Part shown: positions 27,978 through 35,978 of the stretch, piece by piece
Position numbering within the stretch: position 1 is the first letter of the stretch
How the letters are laid out: each line of letters begins with the position of its first letter
NCBI RefSeq assembly: GCF_013177735.1
Contig: NZ_WOEZ01000123.1
Coordinates: 1 to 64,000, forward strand
Length of the DNA stretch: 64,000 nucleotides
Source of the DNA: Paraburkholderia elongata
Lineage (GTDB): Bacteria > Pseudomonadota > Gammaproteobacteria > Burkholderiales > Burkholderiaceae
Direction of reading: 5' to 3'
The notes under the pieces: model-generated
Told to the model about the DNA's origin: nothing
Database searches by the model: none
What the model saw: only the letters and a program-made list of their open reading frames with translations
Position numbers and translations under genes: made by a program

Positions 27978-28053
27978 TCAGCATCGATTCTATTGCGGGT
28001 TGCTGTTTGAGTTGGGCACGCCGCCTAATGCAGGCGCTGGTCAACAGTGCGGT

Positions 28054-28078
28054 GGCCTCTCGCTCCGAGGCCGTTTTA
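28054..28078 (+). terminator. Intrinsic terminator after the serine hydrolase
   Basis: Stem GGCCTC / GAGGCC with a 7-base loop, followed by GTTTTAT, 76 bp past the stop. It separates the OFA-M20-hydrolase unit from the following marR control region. Confidence 0.65.
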
Positions 28079-28184
28079 TGAAGCGGCGTTCGGAAGCTAG
28101 GTGGGTCGCGTCCGCATCCGCTTGCTGCGCCGCCATTGTGCGTGCTTGCCCCATTCGTGCGCATTGCGGCATGCTAGTGCCATG

Positions 28185-28290
28185 TGGCAAGCGCCCGATT
28201 TGTCTGCACGTATGGGGAGTTACCATACGATGGTATGTTTCGTGCATGAAACGCGTAAAATTCAAATGTTGTAGTGTGCAACTGAATCAG
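28185..28290 (+). promoter_or_regulatory. Control module copy D (marR promoter)
   Basis: Contains ATGGTATGTTTCGTGCAT (28230-28247) and AAATTCAAATGTTGTAG...TGCAAC (28258-28282), the same two elements as the other copies. The string GGCAAGCGCCCGA just upstream (about 28188) also occurs in copy B. It precedes the only intact marR, so autoregulation is likely and this copy is the natural reference for the operator. Confidence 0.65.
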
Positions 28291-28312
28291 AGTAGCTGAA
28301 TGGGAGAACAGC

Positions 28313-28798
28313 ATGTCGAAGGCGCCGTATCCAAGACTGGAGCATTTGAATTTCCGCCTCGACGTACTCAGCGAGTTGGCCAAGGGCGTGGCGTCTGGCC
28401 TCTACGAAGCCGAATGCGATGTCACCCTGCGCGACCTGCGCGTGCTGCGTTTCGTCGATATGCAGCCGGGCATCTCCCTCGGTCCGTTGATTGAGCTGAC
28501 ATACCTTGAAAAGACGCTGGTTTCGAAGCTGGTCACCACGCTAGCTAATCGCGGCTTGCTGACGCGCTCTACCGGCACGACGGATGCACGTGTCATCAAC
28601 CTGCACTTGACCAGGAAGGGCAAGACAATTGTCCGCAAGTGCGATCGGATCGGCAAGATCTTCGACGAGCAGCTCATGTCCGTTCTGTCAGCGGAGGAAA
28701 AGCGAGTGCTTTTTCACTGCGTCGACAAGCTGACGGAACACGTTGAGGAGGGCGGTGAATGGACGCTCCCGCCGACACGACGCAAGCGCGCAGCCTGA
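28313..28798 (+). CDS. MarR-family transcriptional regulator
   Basis: A 161-residue winged-helix regulator. The helix-turn-helix spans roughly residues 60-85 (SLGPLIELTYLEKTLVSKLVTTLANRG) and the wing is GLLTRSTGTTDARVINLHLT. The charged end TEHVEEGGEW and RRKRAA is also seen in the 15.5-kb relic. A GGGAG site precedes the ATG. It is the single intact member of a three-copy set and probably binds the shared module that heads three operons. MarR proteins usually respond to small acidic or aromatic ligands; the ligand is unknown here. Confidence 0.92.
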   Translation: MSKAPYPRLEHLNFRLDVLSELAKGVASGLYEAECDVTLRDLRVLRFVDMQPGISLGPLIELTYLEKTLVSKLVTTLANRGLLTRSTGTTDARVINLHLTRKGKTIVRKCDRIGKIFDEQLMSVLSAEEKRVLFHCVDKLTEHVEEGGEWTLPPTRRKRAA

Positions 28799-28822
28799 AT
28801 CATTTTTGTCTGTCGAGCGCTG

Positions 28823-30271
28823 CTATTCCGACGCGGCGACGGCGATCCGCGCTAGCGCTCCGAGACGCTCGACCGCTTTTTCCTGATTGTTCGTCCACCG
28901 ATAACCGGCGTTCAATCGCAGGCAATCGTCGTAGGCGCCGCCCTGGCCGAACAGATGTCCTGGGGCAAAACCGATACCCTCGGTGCGTGCCTGCTCAAAC
29001 ATAGGGCGCGTGCTGACGCGAAGATGGCCGGTGGTAGGCAACTTTAGCCAGAGAACGAATCCGCCGCGTGGGTGGCTCAACTCTGTGCCTTCGGGAAAGT
29101 GACGGAGGACAGCATCGCGTAGTGCACTCTGCTGGTCCTGCAGCGCACCTTTGAGGCGTCTCAGGTGCAAAGCGAAACCGCCACTGGAGAGCATCCCGGC
29201 GACCGCGGTCTGCTGCAATTCCGCCGTGGCCATGCTGGTGGTGTACTTCAGTGCCCGAACTTTATCGCTAAACTTTCCCGCCGCAATCCAGCCAAGGCGC
29301 AAGCCGGGACACAGACTCTTCGAGAAGCCGCCGCATAGAAGCACATTGCCGGACGTATCGAAGGCCCGTGCCGGACGCGGCCGCAGCTCGTCATAGCAGA
29401 CGTCTCCGAAAATGTCGTCCTCGATCAAAGGGATGTTGCGCGCTTGTAGCAGCCTCACGAGCGCCGCCTTGTCCGCGTCTGACGCGATGCTGCCAACCGG
29501 GTTGTTGGCGTTTGCGATCGTGACGACCGCATTGATACGCGTTTCATTGAGCGCACTTTTCAGCGCGTCGAGATCCATCCCGGTGCCGGTTCGGCACGGG
29601 ATCGGCAGGACCCGCAGTTCGAGGGCGCCCAACATTTGCAGCAACACGAAATAAGTCGGCGACTCGACTGCCACGACATCGCCGGGTCGCGTCACGGCCC
29701 TGAGTGCAAGATTCAGTGCTTCGATGCAGCCGTTGGTAACAACCAGCTCGTCGGGGGCGAGTTCGCAGCGATACTGCATCGCCTGACGAGCGATCTCGCG
29801 CCGCAGGTCAGGGTGTCCCGCCCCCCGCGCATGCGCACCGACCAGGTCCGGCTGCTGGTACGCACTTCGGCGTAGCAGGACGCTCAGCCTGTCGACCGGA
29901 TACAGCGACGGCTCCCCGACAGCAAGGTCCAAACGAACCGCACACGGCGCACCTACCATCGCAAGGTGATCACGGACCTGGGCATCGAGTTCTGGAGGCG
30001 GGTTGGGCCACCCTGTGGCTCGCGCGGGGCACGAGTGCTCCGGTCGCCTTGCGACAAAATAACCCGATCGGGGGCGAGCCTCGATATGACCCTGCGTTTC
30101 CAGCCAGCGCAGGGCCTGCACTGCGGTAGTGAGGCTCACGTCGTGTTGCACTGCCAGCGTACGTACGGACGGTATGCGACTGCCTTCGCACAGTCCCGCA
30201 TGGACGATTCCCTCCCACAATTGCTGGGCGAGTCGTTTATATCGTGGCAAAACGGATTCAGTTGCCTGCAT
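28823..30271 (-). CDS. MocR/GntR-type regulator with aminotransferase domain
   Basis: About 482 residues: an N-terminal GntR winged helix (GSRIPSVRTLAVQHDVSLTT, residues about 35-55), a linker, and a fold-type I aminotransferase-like domain with the PLP lysine in CGGFSKSLCPGLRLGW. MocR proteins sense PLP or amino-acid adducts and control neighbouring amino-acid or vitamin genes. The gene faces the L-threonine aldolase across 108 bp that hold a perfect palindrome, so that gene is the likely target. The start is ATG 30271 or an in-frame TTG at 30280; neither has a strong ribosome site. Confidence 0.9.
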   Translation of the reverse strand: MQATESVLPRYKRLAQQLWEGIVHAGLCEGSRIPSVRTLAVQHDVSLTTAVQALRWLETQGHIEARPRSGYFVARRPEHSCPARATGWPNPPPELDAQVRDHLAMVGAPCAVRLDLAVGEPSLYPVDRLSVLLRRSAYQQPDLVGAHARGAGHPDLRREIARQAMQYRCELAPDELVVTNGCIEALNLALRAVTRPGDVVAVESPTYFVLLQMLGALELRVLPIPCRTGTGMDLDALKSALNETRINAVVTIANANNPVGSIASDADKAALVRLLQARNIPLIEDDIFGDVCYDELRPRPARAFDTSGNVLLCGGFSKSLCPGLRLGWIAAGKFSDKVRALKYTTSMATAELQQTAVAGMLSSGGFALHLRRLKGALQDQQSALRDAVLRHFPEGTELSHPRGGFVLWLKLPTTGHLRVSTRPMFEQARTEGIGFAPGHLFGQGGAYDDCLRLNAGYRWTNNQEKAVERLGALARIAVAASE

Positions 30272-30289
30272 GCTGTTCAATTCATCGCC

Positions 30290-30315
30290 GCGAATCTGTT
30301 ATCTAACAGATTCGC
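30290..30315. promoter_or_regulatory. Perfect palindrome between mocR and threonine aldolase
   Basis: Two 11-bp arms, GCGAATCTGTT and AACAGATTCGC, are perfect inverse copies separated by ATCT. It lies 18 bp upstream of the mocR ATG and 64 bp upstream of the aldolase ATG, with no T-run, so an operator is more likely than a terminator. MocR is the obvious candidate ligand. Confidence 0.6.
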
Positions 30316-30379
30316 CTTTGCTGTGTATTGGCCTAACGCAATCGGAATGCCAAGATCGCTGCTCTTGGAAGGAAATCCG

Positions 30380-31411
30380 ATGAGCCCTGCAATCCGCTAC
30401 GACTTTCGCAGCGACACCGTTACCCGACCCGGCCCTCTAATGCGTGCCGCGATGGCAGCGGCCGAAGTGGGCGACGACGTTCTCGGAGACGATCCGACCG
30501 TAAATCGACTGGAAGCAATAGTCTGCGAAATCCTCGGCAAGGAATCTGCCCTGTTTGTGTCGTCGGGCACGCAGTCAAATCTTATCGCACTCATGTCGCA
30601 TTGCGAGCGCGGCGACGAGTATATCGTCGGCCAGAACGCCCACTGCTATCGCTGGGAAGCCGGTGGGGCCGCAGCACTCGGGAGTATCCAGCCGCAGCCG
30701 TTGACCAATCAGCCCGATGGGACGCTGTCGCTCGCTGATATCGAACTGGCCGTTAAGCCAGACGATCCACATTTCGCTCGCTCGCGTCTGCTTGCGCTCG
30801 AGAACACAATCGGCGGGAAGGCCCTCTCTTTGGCCTACGTCGACGCCGCCACTTCACTTGCCCGTCGGCATGGCCTTTCATGCCATCTCGATGGTGCGCG
30901 CGTGTTCAATGCGGCCGCGGTACTGGGCGTTCCGGCGGCGACGCTGGTCGCACCGTTCGACTCCGCATCCGTCTGCCTGTCAAAGGGATTGGGAGCGCCC
31001 ATCGGGTCGATGCTTGTCGGTTCGTTCCCTTTTATCTCGCGGGCGCGGCGGCTGCGCAAGATGCTCGGCGGAGGCATGCGGCAGGCAGGCATCATGGCGG
31101 CAGCCGGATTGTATGCGCTTGAGCACAACGTCGATCGGTTAGAGGTTGATCACACCAATGCCAGGATCCTCGCGCAGGGTCTGTCGACGTTCCCTGGCTT
31201 GACCGTGTCAGCGCCCGACACGAATATCGTTTTCGTGAATGTCGCCGAAGAGATAGCAGGGGTGTTTTCCGGTCACCTGGCTGCACACGGTATTGGCGTC
31301 ACGTCTGTGTATGGCACGACGCAGCAGCGCTGGGTTACGCACCTCGACGTCTCCGCGGACGCCGTCGAGGCTGCGCTCACCATCGTGCGGGACTTCTTTG
31401 TCGGGCGATAA
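30380..31411 (+). CDS. ltaE: Low-specificity L-threonine aldolase
   Basis: A 343-residue fold-type I PLP enzyme cleaving L-threonine or L-allo-threonine to glycine and acetaldehyde. Signatures: DFRSDTVTRP at the start, GDDVLGDDPTVN, CHLDGARVFNAA (Asp171) and PLP Lys202 in CLSKGLGAPIGS. The ATG at 30380 follows GGAAGGAAA; an open frame continues upstream but has no family similarity. It is divergent from mocR. Together with the D-threonine-aldolase-like gene at 1172 the region can in principle cleave both threonine enantiomers. Confidence 0.92.
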   Translation: MSPAIRYDFRSDTVTRPGPLMRAAMAAAEVGDDVLGDDPTVNRLEAIVCEILGKESALFVSSGTQSNLIALMSHCERGDEYIVGQNAHCYRWEAGGAAALGSIQPQPLTNQPDGTLSLADIELAVKPDDPHFARSRLLALENTIGGKALSLAYVDAATSLARRHGLSCHLDGARVFNAAAVLGVPAATLVAPFDSASVCLSKGLGAPIGSMLVGSFPFISRARRLRKMLGGGMRQAGIMAAAGLYALEHNVDRLEVDHTNARILAQGLSTFPGLTVSAPDTNIVFVNVAEEIAGVFSGHLAAHGIGVTSVYGTTQQRWVTHLDVSADAVEAALTIVRDFFVGR

Positions 31412-31500
31412 AGTCGTGAGTCGGTTGTTCGCAAAGCTCGGGCACGTTGGTCGTTAGTAAGCAGGTACACAAGTTACTGAGAGTGATCGCATAGGGAGCG

Positions 31501-33093
31501 ATGTTGAAACTTCAGAATGTTCGCACCGGCACGCGGGTTGCTGTGGGTTTTGGGTTGATTCTGTTTGCGCTCGTCGCGCTAACGATTGTAGGGATCACGC
31601 GAGTCAACAAGATCAATGCGAGCCTCACGACAATCAACGACATTAACAGTGTCAAAGAAACCTATGCGATCGCATTCCGCGGAAGTGTCCACAACCGCGC
31701 AATAGCGCTGCGCGACGTGGTGCTCGTGCCGCCGAGAGAGCTTCCATCGGTGCTGTCGCGTATCAATGAATTGAACGAAGCGTACCAGGAAGCAGCCGGT
31801 CCACTTGACAAAATGGTTGCTGCGCGCAGCGCGGCGTATAACGACGAGAAGCCGGCGCTGACAGCCATCAAGGCCGACGAGGCTCGCACACTGCCCTTGA
31901 TGGCCGACGTGATTGCAAGGCAGCAGGCGGGGGACACAGCCGGTGCGCAGCGCGTGCTGCTTGATCAGGCCCGGCCGGCATTCGTCGACTGGCTGAACGC
32001 CATCGATCGCTTCATTGATCTCGAAGAGCAGTTGAACAGCGTACAGGGAAACGCGGCGCGGGAAGTTGGGCGCACATTCCAGGTGCTCATGCTCGTGCTG
32101 ACCGCGCTGGCAATCTTGACAGGCGGTGTGATTGCCTATTGGATCACGCATGACATCACGCGGGCGCTTGGCGGCGAACCGGGTCAGGTCAAGCATCTCG
32201 CTAACGCGATCCGCAGCGGCGACCTGTTCCAGGCGGTGCGGGTACGACATGGCGATAGCGACAGCATACTTGCGACCATGGAGCGGATGCGCAACGCACT
32301 GCATGACGTCGTCGAAAGCGTGCGGCAGCATGCCGACGGCGTCTCGACGACAAGTATTCAGATCAGCCAGGGCAATGCAGATTTGTCGACGCGCACCGAA
32401 TCGCAAGCTGCGTCGCTGCAACAGACTTCAGCGTCGATGGATCAACTCACCGGCACCGTCAAACAGAATTCGGATAGCGCTAAGCAAGCCAGTGCAGTAG
32501 CTACGGCGGCGGAGGAGATAGCCACGCGCGGCAGTCAAACTGTGCAAAGCGTTGTTGAAACGATGGACGGAATCTCGGCATCGTCGGAGCGGATGGCGGA
32601 GATCATTTCGGTCATCGAGGGTATAGCGTTCCAGACTAACATTCTCGCGCTCAATGCAGCTGTGGAAGCTGCTCGCGCGGGCGAGGAGGGGCGTGGCTTC
32701 GCGGTTGTCGCGAGCGAGGTCCGCTCGCTCGCGCAGCGCGCAGCGACCGCTGCAAAGGAAATCAAGGCGCTTATCGATGAATCGGTCCAGCGTGTCCAGG
32801 CGGGGTCGTTTAGGGTGCGCGACGCCGGGGCGACGATGGCCGAGATTTTGCAATCGGTACGGCAGGTCAACGAGATCATGGCAGAGATCGCCGCGGCGTC
32901 GGAAGAGCAGAGCATCGGCATCGAACAGGTCGGACAGGCAATCGTGCAAATGGACGAAGCGACGCAACAAAATGCCGCACTGGTTGAACAGGCATCGGCG
33001 GCTACGCGATCACTGGAAGAGCAGGCGTTTGCGTTGCGCAGCGCCGTCAGCGCTTTCCGGATACGCGGTTCGTTGCCAACGGAGCGCGATTGA
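31501..33093 (+). CDS. Methyl-accepting chemotaxis protein
   Basis: A 530-residue receptor: helix 1 at about residues 12-32, a periplasmic four-helix-bundle sensor domain of about 155 residues, helix 2 near residues 190-212, HAMP and the coiled-coil signalling domain with the conserved tip GIAFQTNILALNAAVEAARA. It ends in GSLPTERD, so the CheR/CheB-tethering pentapeptide is absent. Four-helix-bundle receptors often sense amino or organic acids, and the upstream threonine aldolase and transporters fit. It is 89 bp behind ltaE and may share its transcript. Confidence 0.93.
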   Translation: MLKLQNVRTGTRVAVGFGLILFALVALTIVGITRVNKINASLTTINDINSVKETYAIAFRGSVHNRAIALRDVVLVPPRELPSVLSRINELNEAYQEAAGPLDKMVAARSAAYNDEKPALTAIKADEARTLPLMADVIARQQAGDTAGAQRVLLDQARPAFVDWLNAIDRFIDLEEQLNSVQGNAAREVGRTFQVLMLVLTALAILTGGVIAYWITHDITRALGGEPGQVKHLANAIRSGDLFQAVRVRHGDSDSILATMERMRNALHDVVESVRQHADGVSTTSIQISQGNADLSTRTESQAASLQQTSASMDQLTGTVKQNSDSAKQASAVATAAEEIATRGSQTVQSVVETMDGISASSERMAEIISVIEGIAFQTNILALNAAVEAARAGEEGRGFAVVASEVRSLAQRAATAAKEIKALIDESVQRVQAGSFRVRDAGATMAEILQSVRQVNEIMAEIAAASEEQSIGIEQVGQAIVQMDEATQQNAALVEQASAATRSLEEQAFALRSAVSAFRIRGSLPTERD

Positions 33094-33176
33094 TCCGCTC
33101 GTATAAAGCTTCAGTCACCCTTGTGGGCATCGAACGGCCGCATGCATTCGCAACTCACAAGCTTCAACCTTGCCGT

Positions 33177-33596
33177 CTAAAGAGTCGCACCGTCGGGTGA
33201 CCGTGAGGTGTCGGCCCGCTTTTCTCTACGATCGAACTGCAGCCGCGCCACTTCCATTTCGGTCATGTGACTTTCGGCCCAATCCCAAATTCCGCAGATT
33301 TTGTCCAGAAGGCTGCTTCCGAGCGGTGTCAGCCGATAGTCGACGCGCGGCGGGATCACTGGATGCACGTGGCGCGAAACCAAGCCGTCGCGCTCAAGTT
33401 GGCGCAACGTCTTCGTGAGCATCTTCTGACTGACGCCACCGATGTGTTCGCGTAGGCGCGAAAAACGCATCTCGCCGTCGGTCCCAAGTGCATCGATCAC
33501 CAGGATGGTCCACTTATCGGCGATCTGCTCAATGATGTCGCGCGCAAGATCATCGGTTTTTTTTTGCGCATGGTCGTCGGCGCAATTTGTTTCCAT
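33177..33596 (-). CDS. HxlR-family regulator (copy 1)
   Basis: A 139-residue winged-helix protein: WTILVIDALGTDGEMRFSRLREHIGGVS, then KMLTKTLRQLERDGLVSR and the wing PPRVDYRLTPLG. It is a close paralogue of 55035-55469. Both begin METNC; a lone N-terminal cysteine is the redox or quinone sensor in some HxlR members such as YodB. It is divergent from a decayed aldo/keto reductase gene; the other copy faces an intact one. Confidence 0.9.
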   Translation of the reverse strand: METNCADDHAQKKTDDLARDIIEQIADKWTILVIDALGTDGEMRFSRLREHIGGVSQKMLTKTLRQLERDGLVSRHVHPVIPPRVDYRLTPLGSSLLDKICGIWDWAESHMTEMEVARLQFDRREKRADTSRSPDGATL

Positions 33597-33737
33597 GGGG
33601 AGAGTATGGGTCCGCGAGGCGTCTTGTGGTCGCCTGATGTGGCAGACATGATCGTTAGCCTGCTTGGTTAATCAGCATGCCTCAATTCCTCGGGCAGCAT
33701 CCGACACGGGTGCGATTTGTCAAGCAGCGAGTATCGC

Positions 33738-34060
33738 ATGACTATCGAAATACTTGCGATTGAATTTTTTTGTACGCCTGCTTCAAGCCTCTGCCTCGGA
33801 CGCGTGCTATCTGCGAAGGGAAGTTGGGTGGCACCAATGAAACGCATTCGATCGCAGTAATCCGGCGGCCGCTCGACGTATTTGCTCACGACACCTTCGG
33901 CAAAGCCGTGCTCGCGCTCGCCGTGTGCTGAGTGCTGGATCACCGACCCAACGATCGCGCTGTGGGCTGCGCGTTGTCCTACGTATCTGGACACCAAGGT
34001 CGAATCGTCAGGCCGTGCGTTGTGAGCGCAAGAAGCGATCTTGTGACAAATCGTCGATGG
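33738..34060 (+). pseudogene. Aldo/keto reductase relic with internal deletion
   Basis: The start MTIEILAIEFFCTP mirrors MTIETIAIEGLTTP of the intact gene at 55627. After a frameshift, GGTNETHSIAVIRRPLD mirrors GGTDEKDSIAVIRRALD. At about 33878 the sequence jumps to the C-terminal region FAHDTFGKAVLALAV against FARDNFDKSVLALAV, then hits a stop where the intact gene has tryptophan. The gap equals about 609 bp of the intact gene and joins CTCGAC to a CTCAAC site, suggesting deletion between short repeats. Similarity fades after about 34000. The catalytic Lys and His are lost. Confidence 0.8.
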
Positions 34061-34117
34061 ACTGAGTCGTCTGTGCAGACGAAAATCAAGGCTCCGATCA
34101 GCACGAAGGAGTATGTC

Positions 34118-34921
34118 ATGGGCCACGCGGAAGTCCGCGAGTTGCAGATTCCCAAACCAATCGGCGGACGCTTGCCGGAGCCGCCGGTATTCGCCAGCCT
34201 CGACGATGAACGGCAACATCGCAAGCTCAAACTCGCTGCGGCATTTCGCATCTTTGCGCGATTCGGGCTGGCCGAAGGCATAGCCGGGCATATCACGGTC
34301 CGCGACCCGGAGTTTCACGACCGATTTTGGGTCAACCCGTACGCGCAGCATTTTTCGTCAATTCATCCCGATGATCTCGTGTGCATTGACGAGGAGGCCA
34401 ACGTTTATCATGGGACCGGACCCGTCAACGCCGCTGCGGCGGCGATTCACTGCGGTATCCACGGCGCGAATCCCAATATCGTTGCAGCAGCCCATACACA
34501 TACGCCTTCCGGCCGCGCGTTTTCAGCGCGCGCACGGCTCCTTGCGCCGCTCAATCAGGAGGCCTGTCTCTTCTATGACGATCACGTGCTATTTCGCGGC
34601 GACGTCGTCGTGCTCGCCACCGAAGAGGGTCGCCGGATCGCGGAGACGATGGGCACAAAGCGCGCGGCCGTTCTGCTCAATCATGGCCTGCTGACCGTCG
34701 GTTCATCGGTCGACGCCGCGGCGTACCGCTTCATTGCAATGGAGCGTTGCTGCCAGGTGCAGTTGCTGGCAGAGGCGGCAGGTTCAATTGAGCCGCTATC
34801 GGACGAGGACGCGCGGGCAACGCGCGCGCAACTGGGGTCCGACTACGTCGCATGGCTCAGCTTCCAGGGGCTCTACCAGCAACTCCTGCGTGACAGCCCT
34901 GATCTGCGCGAACTCGCGTGA
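34118..34921 (+). CDS. Class II aldolase/adducin family protein
   Basis: A 267-residue zinc-dependent aldolase-like protein. The zinc ligands are in AAAHTHTPSGRAFSA, with a later His in LLNHGLLTVG, and substrate-side motifs GIAGHITVRDP and SSIHPDDLVCID are present. Relatives act on fuculose-phosphate, ribulose-phosphate or related hydroxy acids, or are decarboxylases; no choice is possible here. GAAGGAG precedes the ATG at 34118; the longer frame from 33932 crosses the aldo/keto reductase relic and is rejected. It converges on the LysR gene. Confidence 0.87.
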   Translation: MGHAEVRELQIPKPIGGRLPEPPVFASLDDERQHRKLKLAAAFRIFARFGLAEGIAGHITVRDPEFHDRFWVNPYAQHFSSIHPDDLVCIDEEANVYHGTGPVNAAAAAIHCGIHGANPNIVAAAHTHTPSGRAFSARARLLAPLNQEACLFYDDHVLFRGDVVVLATEEGRRIAETMGTKRAAVLLNHGLLTVGSSVDAAAYRFIAMERCCQVQLLAEAAGSIEPLSDEDARATRAQLGSDYVAWLSFQGLYQQLLRDSPDLRELA

Positions 34922-34947
34922 ACACGGACGTCCTGACACGGACGTCC

Positions 34948-35898
34948 TCAGTTTGGCGTAAGTGTCGCCTCGAAGGCTGCCGTGCGGTCGCGGTGGCAGC
35001 CTTCGCGATAGTCGCGTACGGCCTCGCTTAGCCATTGATCGAAGCGTTTAAGCGGTTCCCAGTCACGTTTCTGCTCGGGAAACGAGTAGTAGACGGTCTC
35101 CGGATTCGGGATCGAATGAGGATGCACCTGGACGAGTGCACGGCTGCGCAGCTCCCGTTCGATCAGGATACGCGGAAGCAAAGCCACGCCTAGTCCGGAA
35201 ATCGCGGCGTTGATTGCCATGATGAACATGTCGTAGTGCTGGTTCGCCGCGCTATGCTCGATGATCTGCGTGGACGCGCTTTCGGACCATGCAAGCCACG
35301 CGCGCGGAAGATCGCGGGTGTGAATCCAAGGCAGCGCGCTGATCTTTTCGCTGCTCAAGCTATCGCGCCTACCGATCAACCCGGGTGCACAGACAGCGAG
35401 AATCTGATCGTCGCTCACGAGCGGCTGTCCTGGCATAGCGGGCCACAAGCTCTGTCCGAAATAGATCGCCGCATCGAAGCTTGAATTGTCGAAGAACGTT
35501 GGCTGGTCGCGCCCCATGATGTGAAGTTGCAGGTCCGGGTTGAGCTCGTAGAAGTCATGCAGACGCGGAATCAGCCATTGAGACGCAAACGTGACGCCGA
35601 CGGCCAACTGGATCTTCACTTCGCTTTGCTTGCGCATCAGCTCGAGCGTATCGCGGCGAATCTGGTCGAGATGGACGCGAATTCGCCGCGCGTACTCTGC
35701 GCCCGCTGCGGACAATACCAGCCGCTGACGTACCCGCTCGAACAGGGGGATGCCCAGATGAGCCTCGAGCTCGTTGACCTTTTTGCAGACAGCACCATGC
35801 GTTTGCGACAGCTCGACCGCAGCTTTCGAAAAACTTTCATGTCGCGCCGCGGCTTCAAAAGCTTGCAGCGCACTGAGACTAGGGACACCGCGGCGCAT
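34948..35898 (-). CDS. LysR-family regulator (GcvA-like)
   Basis: About 316 residues from MRRGVPSLSALQAFEAAARHESFSKAA, the GcvA-type N-terminal winged helix, then a substrate-binding domain (IQLAVGVTFASQWLIPRLHDF). The start at 35898 is the family-standard one. It lies 81 bp after the MFS gene on the same strand, so it may control it. The preceding 26 residues of the longer frame are not family-like. Confidence 0.9.
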   Translation of the reverse strand: MRRGVPSLSALQAFEAAARHESFSKAAVELSQTHGAVCKKVNELEAHLGIPLFERVRQRLVLSAAGAEYARRIRVHLDQIRRDTLELMRKQSEVKIQLAVGVTFASQWLIPRLHDFYELNPDLQLHIMGRDQPTFFDNSSFDAAIYFGQSLWPAMPGQPLVSDDQILAVCAPGLIGRRDSLSSEKISALPWIHTRDLPRAWLAWSESASTQIIEHSAANQHYDMFIMAINAAISGLGVALLPRILIERELRSRALVQVHPHSIPNPETVYYSFPEQKRDWEPLKRFDQWLSEAVRDYREGCHRDRTAAFEATLTPN

Positions 35899-35978
35899 CG
35901 AGAATCCTTGCTGGCGAAAAGAAATGGGCAATGGATCCGTCGATGATAGTCCTAAGGACGGCGAGGCGCTGGCCACGC

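Noticed and set aside
34922..34952. Direct repeat ACACGGACGTCCT twice between the class II aldolase and LysR genes
   Set aside because: Too short to call more than a small duplication, perhaps part of a convergent terminator; no further copies noticed.
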